Below are positions 43,377-52,279 of a DNA stretch of 64,000 nt, in pieces. Every line of letters starts with the position of its first letter. Positions within the stretch are counted from its first letter, which is position 1. A program made the position numbers and the translations under genes. Source of the DNA: Malassezia japonica. Its lineage: Eukaryota; Basidiomycota; Malasseziomycetes; Malasseziales; Malasseziaceae. The notes under the pieces were generated by a model. That model saw nothing but the letters and a program-made list of their open reading frames with translations, was not told where the DNA came from and did no database searches. Where the stretch lies: the NCBI RefSeq assembly GCF_029542785.1, contig NC_083376.1:62001-126000 (forward strand), written 5' to 3'.

Positions 43377-44483
43377 ATGCTGTACGTGGACAAGTACCGG
43401 CCGCGGGACCTCGACGAGCTGAGCTATCACCCTCAGCTCACCGAGCAGCTCCAGAGTCTGGTAGGTAGAGGCTACTTATACAGGCGGCGAGTGAAGACTT
43501 TCCCCATGTGCTCTTTTACGGCCCCAGCGGCGCGGGTAAAAAGACGCGCATCACCTGCCTGCTAAAGGCCCTGTACGGCCCCGGCGCGCTAAAGCTCAAG
43601 GTGGACCAGCGCGTCTTTTTGAACCCCAGCAAGCGCAAGATTGAGGTGAATCTGATTAGCAGCAACTACCATATTGAGATCACGCCGAGCGACGCGGGCT
43701 CGTACGACCGCCTGATCATCCAGGACATTCTGAAGGAGATCGCACAAACGCAGCAGGTCGACCAGAACGCCGCGCACAAGTTCAAGATTATCGTGATCAA
43801 CGAGGCCGACTCGCTGTCCCGCGACGCGCAGGCGGCGCTGCGCCGCACGATGGAGAAGTACATGACCAACCTGCGCCTGATTCTGTGCGCCAACAGCACG
43901 TCGCGCATCATTGCGCCGATCCGCTCGCGTTGCCTGCTGATGCGCGTCGGTGCGCCGGCCGACGGGGACATGGCGCGCGTCCTGCGCCACGTCGCCAAGC
44001 GCGAAAAGTTCCACCTCCCCGACGAGACCTCGGCGGAGATTGTGCAGAACGCGCAAGGGAATATGCGCAAGGCGATCCTCGTGCTCGAGACGCTACGCGT
44101 GCAGTCGCCGGACCTCGCCGGGCCGGTCGCCATCGCGCAGCCGGACTGGCAGACGTACTGCGAGCGCACCGCCGACCTGATCCTCAGCGAGCAGACACCG
44201 GCGCGCCTGCTCGCGGTGCGTGGGCGCCTGTACGAGCTGCTCGTGCACGCGATCCCCGCGTCGCTCATCTTTACGACGCTCACCGACTACCTCGTGAAGC
44301 GCGTCGACGAGACGCTGCGTGCGAGCATCGTGGAAAAGGCTGCATTCTACGTACGTCGCTCTACTGACCCAGGAATTGCGCGCGGCGACAGGCAACAAGC
44401 CCATCTTCCATCTCGAGGCGTTCGTGGCGCAGGTCATGTACCTGCAAAAGTCGCTGCTGCTGGGCATGGATCTGCCGGAGTAG
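43377..44483 (+). CDS. RFC5: Replication factor C small subunit (Rfc5 / human RFC3 type)
   Basis: An AAA+ clamp-loader subunit that helps load PCNA. Exons are 43377-43460, 43484-44350 and 44373-44483 (353 aa); introns are 23 and 22 nt. The start MLYVDKYRPRDLDELSYHPQ and VLFYGPSGAGKKTRI (Walker A with GKK, typical of this subunit) identify the type. IIVINEADSLSRDAQAALRRTME is the Walker B region with NEAD in place of DEAD, and ILCANSTSRIIAPIRSRCL is the arginine-finger (SRC) motif. The last exon restores the C-terminus NKPIFHLEAFVAQVMYLQKSLL. The length matches the family. Confidence 0.95.
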
Positions 44484-44731
44484 ACCCATATTCCCACTTG
44501 ATTGTAGCCACGGTGACGTGATACGAGGTATACCACGACGATTTCCCCTAGCTCTTGTGCGACCTTGTGCTCCGCGACGCGCTTCCACGGGGACGCTGCC
44601 GCCAGCGACGCCGCCCAGTGCCGCAGGACGTGCGCGCCTTGCGCAGTCCGCCCGCAGCCCCACACTGGCGTTTTTTGTCACGTGGCTGTGACTCAGGCTG
44701 GGGCGGCCTCTCCTCAACTCGAGTCCCCTAC
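44484..44731. other. Intergenic region upstream of ALT1
   Basis: 248 bp with one CACGTG box and a T6 run next to it. No gene is supported; minus-strand ORFs here are extensions of antisense RFC5. Confidence 0.6.
44679..44684. promoter_or_regulatory. CACGTG box upstream of ALT1
   Basis: GTCACGTGGC, 47 bp upstream of the ALT1 ATG. Confidence 0.55.
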
Positions 44732-46294
44732 ATGCGTCGTGGTTTCCCGATCCGCGTGCAGCCGAGCATCTTGAAACGGATGATGACTTCGCGCGCCAAG
44801 ACCCTGACCTTGGACACGATTAATCCGCATGCCGTAAACGTCGAGTACGCCGTGCGCGGCGAAATGCCGATCCAGGCTGCCAAGTACGAGCAGGAGCTCG
44901 AGGAGGGCAAGGGCAAGCTGCCGTTCGACTCGATCGTCTGGGCGAATATCGGCAACCCCCAGCAGCTCCCGAACCTTGCGCAGCCTCCGCTGACCTTTTG
45001 GCGCCAGGTCGCTGCGCTGACCGAGTACCCCGCGCTGCTCGACGCTCCGAAAGAGACGCGCGACGCACTCTTTCCGACCGATGCGCAGGAGCGCGCGCGC
45101 GAGCTGCTTGGCGCGTTCGGCAGTGTCGGTGCATACACGACGTCGAAAGGTGTGGCGCTTGTGCGCAAGCACGTTGCCGAGTTCCTCGAGCGCCGCGACG
45201 GATACCCCGAGGACATTGAGAACATTTACCTGTCGGCGGGCGCTTCGCAGGGCATTCTGACCCTCTTCCAGGTCTTTTTCCGGTCCGGCGAGGACGGTGT
45301 GCTGATCCCCATCCCGCAATACCCTCTGTACACCGCTGCGCTCGCCTTGTACAATCTCGAGCCGATCCACTACACGCTGAACCCCAGCGAGCACTGGGAG
45401 CCGTCGATGAAAGACGTCCACGCCCAGGTGGTTGCTGCGCGCGAGAAGGGCATCAAGCCGCGCGCCATCATCGTCATCAACCCCGGCAACCCCACTGGTG
45501 CGTGCATGTCCAAGGAGCAAATCCACGAGGTAATCCGCGAGGCCTACCGGGAGAAGCTCGTCATCTTTGCCGACGAGGTGTACCAGAAGAATATTTATCA
45601 GTCCGAGTACCCTTTTATCTCCTTCCGCAAGGCGCTGCTGGACATGGGCAAGAGCAGTAATGAGGAGGACCGCCTGATCAGCGAGACCGTCGAGCTCATC
45701 TCGCTGCACAGCATCAGCAAGGGCATGAGCGGCGAGTGCGGCCGCCGTGGTGGCTACTTCCAGCTCACCAACATCGACCCCGATGTCGAGGCGCAGGTGA
45801 ACAAGCTCGTGAGCGTGTCGCTGTGCCCCCCTGCGCAGGGCCAGATCGGTGTGGACATGCTCGTGAACCCCCCACGGGAAGGCGAGCCGAGCTACGACCT
45901 GTGGCACGAGCAGACCACGTCGATCCACGACACGCTCCAGCGCCGCTCGGAGAAGATGGCGGAGAAGTTCAGCAAGCTGCCCGGCGTCGAGATCATGCCG
46001 TCGATGGGCGCCATGTACCTCTTCCCCCAGCTGCACCTCTCCAAGGCTGCATGGGAGCACGCCAAGTCGCTCGGCAAGAAGATCGACGAGCTGTACTGCC
46101 GCGAGCTGCTCGATGCGACCGGCATCTGTGTCGTTCCCGGCTCGGGCTTTGGCCGCGAGCCGGAGCTGCAGGATGACGGCACAAGTTTCTCCTATTTCCG
46201 CACTACGGTGCTTGCCAAGGCGACGGACGAGTTCATCGACCGCTACGGCAAGTTCCACCTCGATTTTATCAAGCGGTACCAGGACCGTTCGTAG
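44732..46294 (+). CDS. ALT1: Alanine aminotransferase
   Basis: A class I/II PLP aminotransferase that interconverts alanine + 2-oxoglutarate with pyruvate + glutamate. Single exon, 520 aa. The first 20 residues (MRRGFPIRVQPSILKRMM) form a basic amphipathic segment like a mitochondrial presequence; a second ATG at 44780 would give a cytosolic form starting MMTSRAKTLTL. Family motifs are VYLSAGAS-type ENIYLSAGASQGIL, INPGNPTGACMS, FADEVYQKNIY and the PLP-lysine motif SLHSISKGMSGECGRRGGY. The C-terminus contains GICVVPGSGFG. The length and motif order agree with fungal ALT1. Confidence 0.95.
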   Translation: MRRGFPIRVQPSILKRMMTSRAKTLTLDTINPHAVNVEYAVRGEMPIQAAKYEQELEEGKGKLPFDSIVWANIGNPQQLPNLAQPPLTFWRQVAALTEYPALLDAPKETRDALFPTDAQERARELLGAFGSVGAYTTSKGVALVRKHVAEFLERRDGYPEDIENIYLSAGASQGILTLFQVFFRSGEDGVLIPIPQYPLYTAALALYNLEPIHYTLNPSEHWEPSMKDVHAQVVAAREKGIKPRAIIVINPGNPTGACMSKEQIHEVIREAYREKLVIFADEVYQKNIYQSEYPFISFRKALLDMGKSSNEEDRLISETVELISLHSISKGMSGECGRRGGYFQLTNIDPDVEAQVNKLVSVSLCPPAQGQIGVDMLVNPPREGEPSYDLWHEQTTSIHDTLQRRSEKMAEKFSKLPGVEIMPSMGAMYLFPQLHLSKAAWEHAKSLGKKIDELYCRELLDATGICVVPGSGFGREPELQDDGTSFSYFRTTVLAKATDEFIDRYGKFHLDFIKRYQDRS

Positions 46295-46488
46295 CGCGCA
46301 TAGCGGTGGAGGTTTCGAGTGGGGCCCCTGTCCTCGGCCGAGACGCGGTGCTTTACGCGCCTCCGGCGAGCACATCGCGCGGTGCGTGATTGGCTACGGC
46401 TTGCCCCGTGGTGGCTGCAGAGAGCTGCAGGGGTGAACCGACCGAGACAAAAGGACTTGGACGGCCCCCGCGCCTCTTTCGTTTGCGC

Positions 46489-47462
46489 ATGTCGGACACG
46501 CTCGCGAACGACGGTGCGAGCGCGCCTAGGCAGGCGGGCTGGCGCTCCTACCCATCGCCCCCGTCATCAGGGCGCGGAGGCGTGACGATGGCGTCGGGCG
46601 ACAAGCGATCGCTGACGCACTATACGGCCGAGAACAAGGAGCAGGACGAGGAGGAACACCTCGTCAAGCGCCCGCGCTCGGCGACGCGCGCTGCGCTCAT
46701 GACGCCGCCCAGCACGCGCGGCCGCCGCATGGGCGACCGCCTCGGCCAGGCATGGCCCAGCACATCACGGCACACCCGATGCGGCAGCGACTCACTCTTT
46801 GGCACCTGGCTCGAGGACGAGTCGCAGCTCGACACACCGTCCGCACAGAAGCAGCGCCGCCTGCTTCGTGCGCCGACCACCGAGACATACCCCGTGCGCG
46901 ACACCGCACACAACCCATTCTTGGAAGGCGGACCGGCAGACGTCGGCTTCACCGGGCCGTACGCCTACCACGCACGTATGCGTGCTGCTGCGATGCCGCC
47001 CCGGCCGCAGGGGAAAACACTCTATGTCTTGTACGTTGACTTTACTGACCCAGCCGCGGACAGCGCGTCGTACGCGCCGACACCGACACAGCCTGGTCGT
47101 CCGAGGCCGGCCTCTTGCACTCACCCATCAAACCCCGCCTTCTTTTCCGGCCGCGCTCGGCGCGCGCCACCTGCGACGTGCCGCCACGGAATGCGGTGTC
47201 GGACGATGAGATGCCCATGCACTATCCCCAGACCCCTCCCGCGCGCGGCCTCTTTGCCAGCGAACTCGAGGCACGCGCACGCAAGACCGAGAAGGACGAG
47301 GCACCGGTGCAGACCGCCGACCCGGATGCGCTGTGGCTCGCGACGATGGCGCCGGCCAAGGAAGCGCCAGCACAACCTGTCTCGCAGCACAACCTGAACC
47401 TCCTTGCCAAGCTCGAGCACGTCAACTGGAGCTCAGACGGAGAAGACTCCCATGATGACTAG
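46489..47462 (+). CDS. Unknown protein with SP/TP phosphosite motifs
   Basis: I do not recognise this gene. Exons are 46489-47030 and 47054-47462 (316 aa), joined over a 23-nt intron with a CTGACCCAG end. The splice gives GKTLYVFRGQRVVRADTD, which moves from one frame to the next and extends an otherwise truncated ORF. The protein is polar, with a basic patch KRPRSATRAALMTPPSTRGRR, a second TPSAQK site, HSPIKPRLLFRPR and an acidic end WSSDGEDSHDD. Several proline-directed phosphosites and basic clusters suggest a nuclear, cell-cycle-regulated protein, but no domain supports this. The ATG at 46489 is the first in frame after the upstream stop; no CACGTG box is present in its 194-bp upstream region. 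Confidence 0.72.
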
Positions 47463-47531
47463 CTGTATAATGTGTAGAATAGGGCGCGTGCGCCGATAAA
47501 TGGTCCGATTGCCAAAATTTGCTACTCCACA

Positions 47532-49328
47532 ATGTCCTTTGCCCATCTCAAGGCACGCCGTGCAGCGCGCGATGGGCGCTGGCGCGCACGTGGGAGAGAC
47601 GGAGGCAAAGGCCGCGGCGAAGACGACACAGGGGAAGCAGGGACCGGCGTGCAGGAGGACGAGGAGCAGGGCACTGGCATCGTCGAGGAAGAGCAGCACG
47701 AACCTCACCTGGCCGGCACGCCCGCTGACGATCCACCGCCCGAGCTGCGTGGGTCGCAGCTGACCCTCTTCACCACAGCGGGCCACGGCCGCGGCCTGCA
47801 GCGCGCGCGCGACGCACCCGGCGCGCAGGCCGGCGACGAGCTCCTGGCGGTCGAGCCGCATGCCTCGGTGCTGAGCACGGCGCAGGCCGACATGCGCTGC
47901 CACTACTGCTTTGTGAAGCGCGCCGCCCTCCAGCGGTGCTCTGGATGCAAGTTTGCGCGGTACTGCAGCGCAGCGTGCCAGCGCAGCGCGTGGACCAAAG
48001 CGCGGCACCGCGACGAGTGCCCAGCGCTGCAGCGCTGGTTTGCCGCGGCCAAGGAGGCCGGGCACGCGCCCGCGGACCCCGGCGCCGCGGTCCGCGTCCT
48101 CGCGCAGCTCGTGTGGCACCGCCGGAAGCACGGCGTGCAGAGCGCGTGGTGGAAAGGCGTCGCATCCATGCAGTCGCATCGCGCAACGATGAGCGAGGCA
48201 CAACAGGCAGAGTGCGCCGAGCTTGCGTTCCGCGTCGCGCACTTTCTGACGCTGGATGCGCTGCCGTCGTACGGTTTTGACGGCGCGTCGGGCCTACTCG
48301 ACATGGTCTGTGCGTACCGCACCAATGCCTTTACGCTCGCCGACGCACAGCTCGATCCGATCGGCGTGAGTGTGAGCGTGCCAATCGCGCTCTTTAACCA
48401 TGCGTGCGACCCCAATGCGGTCGTCGTCTTTCCGCGGGCGGGCGACCGTACGATGCGCGTCGTCGCCATCAAACCGATTGCGCCCGGCGCCGAGGTGCTT
48501 ACGTCGTACGTCGACCTCGCTGAGCCGCTTGCGCAGCGGCAGGCGACGCTCTCTTCGCGCTACCTCTTTACGTGCACCTGCCGCCTGTGCACGACCAGCG
48601 CGCACCCCCCCAAGCACTGGACCGATCCCCGCACGGCGATCTGGTGCGAGCACAATTGCTCTGGATGGGCCGCCTTGCCGAACTGGCGCCAGCTGCCTGT
48701 GGACGATACCAGTCTCGCGAGCGGCGCGTGCAACCGCTGCGGCAAGACCAGCATGCTGCACGCCCCCCGCGAAATCCACGCGCGCTGGACGGCCACCGAG
48801 GCGCTGATGGAGCGCGTCCAAAAAGCGATGCAAGGCGAGGCATCGCACGACTCGCTGGGCGACGTGCTCAGCACCGTGCGGTGGCTGAGCACGCTCGCAC
48901 CCCCATCGAATACCCTGCTATGGACGCTGATGCATGCCGCGCATGTGCTCGCGATCGAAACAGGGGCGTTTGCCGAGGCGACGCACCTTGCCTTTGTCCT
49001 CTGTGCAGGGATGCAAGCGTGCGGCGGGCGGGAGGCCGACAGCGCGCTGTACCCCCCCGGCCACCCCCTGCGTGCGGTGATGTTCGCGACGCTCGGCAAG
49101 CTCCTGCTGCACGAGACGCCGCCGTGCCCCCCGTTGCTTGCACGCATGCCCGCCGTGCCGGCGGACCGTGCGGTCCAGCTGGCCCTAGCGCGGCAGGCGC
49201 TGGTCCAAGCGCTCGACGAGGCGCGGTGCGGCTTTGGGCGTAGCGTCGACGGCGGCGACGTCGCTGCAGACGTACGCGACTCGCTCACGGCACTCGAGCA
49301 AGAGCAAGCGGTGCTTCGTAGTATGTAG
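47532..49328 (+). CDS. SET-MYND protein (SMYD-like lysine methyltransferase)
   Basis: A 598-residue single-exon protein with a split SET domain around a MYND zinc finger, the SMYD layout of lysine methyltransferases. The finger at about residues 124-163 reads CHYCFVKRAALQRCSGCKFARYCS...CQRSAW...HRDEC. The SET core follows with VPIALFNHACDPNAVVVF (the NHxCxPN motif) and EVLTSYVDL, then the post-SET cysteines CTCRLC. The C-terminal third is helical. The N-terminal 80 residues are charged and disordered. The substrate is not evident. Its TAG is directly followed by the complement of the COX19 stop, with zero spacing. Confidence 0.9.
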   Translation: MSFAHLKARRAARDGRWRARGRDGGKGRGEDDTGEAGTGVQEDEEQGTGIVEEEQHEPHLAGTPADDPPPELRGSQLTLFTTAGHGRGLQRARDAPGAQAGDELLAVEPHASVLSTAQADMRCHYCFVKRAALQRCSGCKFARYCSAACQRSAWTKARHRDECPALQRWFAAAKEAGHAPADPGAAVRVLAQLVWHRRKHGVQSAWWKGVASMQSHRATMSEAQQAECAELAFRVAHFLTLDALPSYGFDGASGLLDMVCAYRTNAFTLADAQLDPIGVSVSVPIALFNHACDPNAVVVFPRAGDRTMRVVAIKPIAPGAEVLTSYVDLAEPLAQRQATLSSRYLFTCTCRLCTTSAHPPKHWTDPRTAIWCEHNCSGWAALPNWRQLPVDDTSLASGACNRCGKTSMLHAPREIHARWTATEALMERVQKAMQGEASHDSLGDVLSTVRWLSTLAPPSNTLLWTLMHAAHVLAIETGAFAEATHLAFVLCAGMQACGGREADSALYPPGHPLRAVMFATLGKLLLHETPPCPPLLARMPAVPADRAVQLALARQALVQALDEARCGFGRSVDGGDVAADVRDSLTALEQEQAVLRSM

Positions 49329-49687
49329 TTACAGCATGCGTCCTTTCGGCTCCGGTGGCGCGCCCTGTGCCGGCGCTGTGCCCGACGCTGCGCCGTCGCG
49401 CACGTCGGCGAATCCGAGGTTTTCCATGTCGTCGCGGTCCATCAGCTCGCTGCGTCAGCTACGCCACGCACTTGTCCATTCGGCACTGCAGGTACGCCTT
49501 GCTCAGGTGCCGGCAGGCGCCGTTGTTGTTCTTGTTAGCCTTAAGGCACTGCATGTACTCGCGCATCGGCGCCGTGCAATCGCCTGCATCAGCACATCTA
49601 CCTACCATAGTGGTCGAGCGGAAACGAGCCGCGCTCCGGCGGCAGCACCTGAAACGAAGAAAAGGTCGGGGGGCGTCCAAACGACAT
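49329..49687 (-). CDS. COX19: Cytochrome c oxidase assembly protein COX19
   Basis: A twin CX9C protein of the mitochondrial intermembrane space needed for copper delivery to cytochrome oxidase. Exons are 49687-49605, 49582-49472 and 49449-49329 (104 aa); both introns are 22 nt. The start MSFGRPPTFSSFQVLPPERG and the pairs CTAPMREYMQC and CRHLSKAYLQC match Cox19. The last exon gives NELMDRDDMENLGF, a conserved helix in the family, and a Pro-rich tail. The ATG is 32 bp from the divergent ARP6 ATG. Confidence 0.94.
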
Positions 49688-49719
49688 GGTCTTCGACAAG
49701 TGGAGGTGCCTTTTCGACC

Positions 49720-51242
49720 ATGCGGAGCCAAAGCGGCGCGCGCGCGCCGCGCGACGGCGTCGTGCTCGAGACAGGAGCGTCGCATGTGCGCCTCGGCACG
49801 ACAGAGATGCACACCGAGGCAGTTCCCGTGCTGGCACGGCACCCCAATGCGATCGCGCGCACCCGCGCGGGCGTCCGGCGCCAGGTGCTGGTCGGCGACG
49901 AAATCGAGCACGACTGTATGGATTATGGCGGGCTGCAGCTCCGTCTGCCGATCGACCGGGGTATGGTCGTCGACTGGGCTGCGCAGAAAGCGGTGTGGGA
50001 CCGCGCGCTGGCGCAGCGGTTCGGCGAGCAAGGCAAACCCTACGACTCGTTTGGCGCCTTGGAGGGGCGGACGGTCGTCGTGACCGAGCCCTATTTTGCG
50101 CTTCCCGAGCAGCAGCGCGCGTTTGACATGCTCATGTTTGAGTGGTACCAGGCTGCTGCCATCTGGCGCACAATACGTACGTCGCACTACTGACCCAGCC
50201 GCGCAGCTCGTGCCGTTTGCCGACCCACGCCGGGCGGAGTGCGTCCTGGTCGTCGACTGCGGCCAGAGCTATACGCACGCAGTGCCGCTCGTGCGCGACG
50301 AGGTGCAGTGGCGCGCGGTGAAGCGCCTCGATATCGGAGGCAAGGTGCTTACCAGCCTGCTCAAGATTGCGTTTTCGTACAAGCAGTGGAATATGATGGA
50401 GGAGACCTACCTCACCGACAAGATGAAGGCGACGTCGTGCTTTGTCGCTGCGTGCGCCAACGACCGCGAGGACAGCGCTGCGTCAGACGCGCCGCACGAC
50501 TGGAGCTTTGCGCGCTTCGTCGAGCACTTTCACGACGACGACGAAAACGACATGGTACAGCACTATGTCCTCCCTGACTATGCGCGCCCAGAAGACGTAG
50601 CGGATCCCGCGACCAAGTTTGGGTACATCATCGCAGGGCCGGGAAGCAAGCATGCGCCAGCTGTGCACCTCCCGGAAGACGAGGCGATCGACCAATTTAT
50701 CGTTGGCACCGCCGAGAACGCGGTGCCGCCCAAGAACACCGAGCACCAGGTGCTGCGCCTCGCCCAGGAACGCTACCAGCTCATGGAGAACCTGTTCGCG
50801 CCCCAGCGCATCGGGCTCGAGCAAGGCTCGCTTGCAGAGCTGGTCGCAGCGGCGATCCACGGTGTCCAGGACGAGTTCCAGGATCTGCTCTGGGGCAACG
50901 TCGTGCTCGTTGGCGGCACGGCCGGCGCCAAGGGCCTGCGGCGACGACTGTACGTATCTATGCTAACACAGTGCCTATGAACTCCGTACACTCGCACCGA
51001 CCGATGTGCCGGTGGACGTGCGCCTCGCCGATGACCCCGTAATTGCCCCAACGCTCGGCGCCTTGGCGCTGCTTCAGGCGCCGCCGCAATCGGGCCCGGG
51101 CCAGTTCCTCGCTTCGCACCTTGTTACGCGCGACGCATGGCTCAAGCATGGCGGCAGTGCTGTCGGCGCGGGCGAACGGGGCGGCACAGTTGTCGGCGAT
51201 GCCCGTTTTGGCGACTGGAACGCGGCGCCCGCCGCGCCATAG
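49720..51242 (+). CDS. ARP6: Actin-related protein 6 (SWR1 complex)
   Basis: Arp6 is a subunit of the SWR1 remodeller that exchanges H2A.Z into nucleosomes. Exons are 49720-50176, 50199-50949 and 50972-51242 (492 aa); both introns are 22 nt. The actin-fold phosphate motifs are LETGASHVRLG and LVVDCGQSYTHAVPL. The Arp6-specific stretch is RLDIGGKVLTSLLKIAFSYKQWNMMEETYLTDKMK. The last segment, LAYELRTLAPTDVPVDVRL, appears only after splicing intron 2. The start gives about 14 residues before the first motif. No CACGTG box lies in the 32-bp divergent promoter. Confidence 0.92.
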
Positions 51243-51353
51243 GCACTGCCACGCCGCTCGCTCGGGCCATCGATAATAGATCGGGAAAATGGGTTCCCGG
51301 GGTGGGCTAAGATCACCCCACTATGGCCATCTCCCTACAAATTGGAATCAAAT

Positions 51354-52006
51354 TTAGTAGACACCCGACTTGGCGATGGTGATCTGGCTGCGGGGCTTGC
51401 CGCTGCCAGTGCCCTCGGCCTCGATGGCCTTGACGATGTCCATACCGTCAACGACCTCGCCAAAGACGACGTGCTTGCCGTCGAGCTGTGGTTAGCATAC
51501 TTTCATAGAGGATCAACATACCCAGTTGGTGACCACAGTGGTGATGAACTGCAAAGGTGTTAGCACGGTGCCACAAACGAGATACGTACGAACTGCGAGC
51601 CGTTGGTGTTGGGGCCGGCGTTGGCCATGGAGAGCAGACCAGGCTTGTTGTGCTTCAGGTTGAAGTTCTCGTCGGCGAACTTGGCACCGTAGATGGACTT
51701 GCCACCGGTACCGTTGCCGGCAGTGAAGTCACCACCCTGGAGCATAAAGTCGGGGATGACACGGTGGAACGAGGAGCCCTCGTAACCAAAGCCCTTCTCA
51801 CCCGTGGCGAGAGCACGGAAGTTGGCGGCGGTCTTGGGGACAACGCTGGCGTTAGATACCAAGGGAAAAAGAAATACTTACTCGTCAAAGAGCTTGAACT
51901 TGATGGTGCCAAAGGGGGCGCCGTTCTTGGTAATGTCGAAGAAAACGTTGGACATGTTGAGCGAAGTGGCTGCGAAGCGACGGGCAACAGAGGGCGCGAA
52001 GGCCAT
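51354..52006 (-). CDS. Cyclophilin (peptidyl-prolyl isomerase), Mala s 6-like
   Basis: A cyclophilin A-type peptidyl-prolyl cis-trans isomerase, the cyclosporin target; in Malassezia this protein is the allergen Mala s 6. Exons are 52006-51882, 51845-51590, 51548-51522 and 51485-51354 (179 aa); introns are 36, 41 and 36 nt and exon 3 is 27 nt. Family motifs are [16 protein letters not shown], the active-site [18 protein letters not shown] and [12 protein letters not shown]. An N-terminal extension [17 protein letters not shown] precedes the usual MSNVFFDI start, so one gene may make a mitochondrial and a cytosolic form. A 51-nt 5'UTR intron is likely. Confidence 0.96.
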
Positions 52007-52010
52007 TTGT

Positions 52011-52061
52011 CTGATTAGGCGTCAGCTCATAAGGGTGCCCTTATTGGACACCAACACTTAC
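52011..52061 (-). other. Probable 5'UTR intron of the cyclophilin gene
   Basis: On the minus strand it begins GTAAGTGTTGG and ends CCTAATCAG, four bases before the ATG. The splice signals are good; no transcript data support it here. Confidence 0.55.
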
Positions 52062-52209
52062 ACGATAGTTCGTTGAGGTGAGTAGCGCGGCCACTTTTTG
52101 CCTTTTATATGTGCCAGCGCACCTTGTCCGTGCACGGTTGCCTGGCCCCCACGTTGTTGGCTAATTTCCCGGGACTTTCTACGGGCTTCGGTGATCAACG
52201 AGTGGCGGA

Positions 52210-52215
52210 CACGTG
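52210..52215. promoter_or_regulatory. First CACGTG box, cyclophilin / acetyltransferase-MSS4 promoter
   Basis: ACACGTGA, 203 bp from the cyclophilin ATG and 13 bp before the second box. Confidence 0.5.
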
Positions 52216-52222
52216 ATGATCG

Positions 52223-52228
52223 CACGTG
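52223..52228. promoter_or_regulatory. Second CACGTG box, cyclophilin / acetyltransferase-MSS4 promoter
   Basis: GCACGTGGC, 51 bp upstream of the ATG at 52280. Confidence 0.5.
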
Positions 52229-52279
52229 GCACTACGCCCGGGGGCGCGGGGGCGCCGCCGACTCCACACTGGCGCGACA

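Noticed and set aside
44093..44717. Minus-strand ORFs over the RFC5 3' end and the ALT1 upstream region
   Set aside because: They lack an ATG start or family motifs and are mostly antisense to RFC5.
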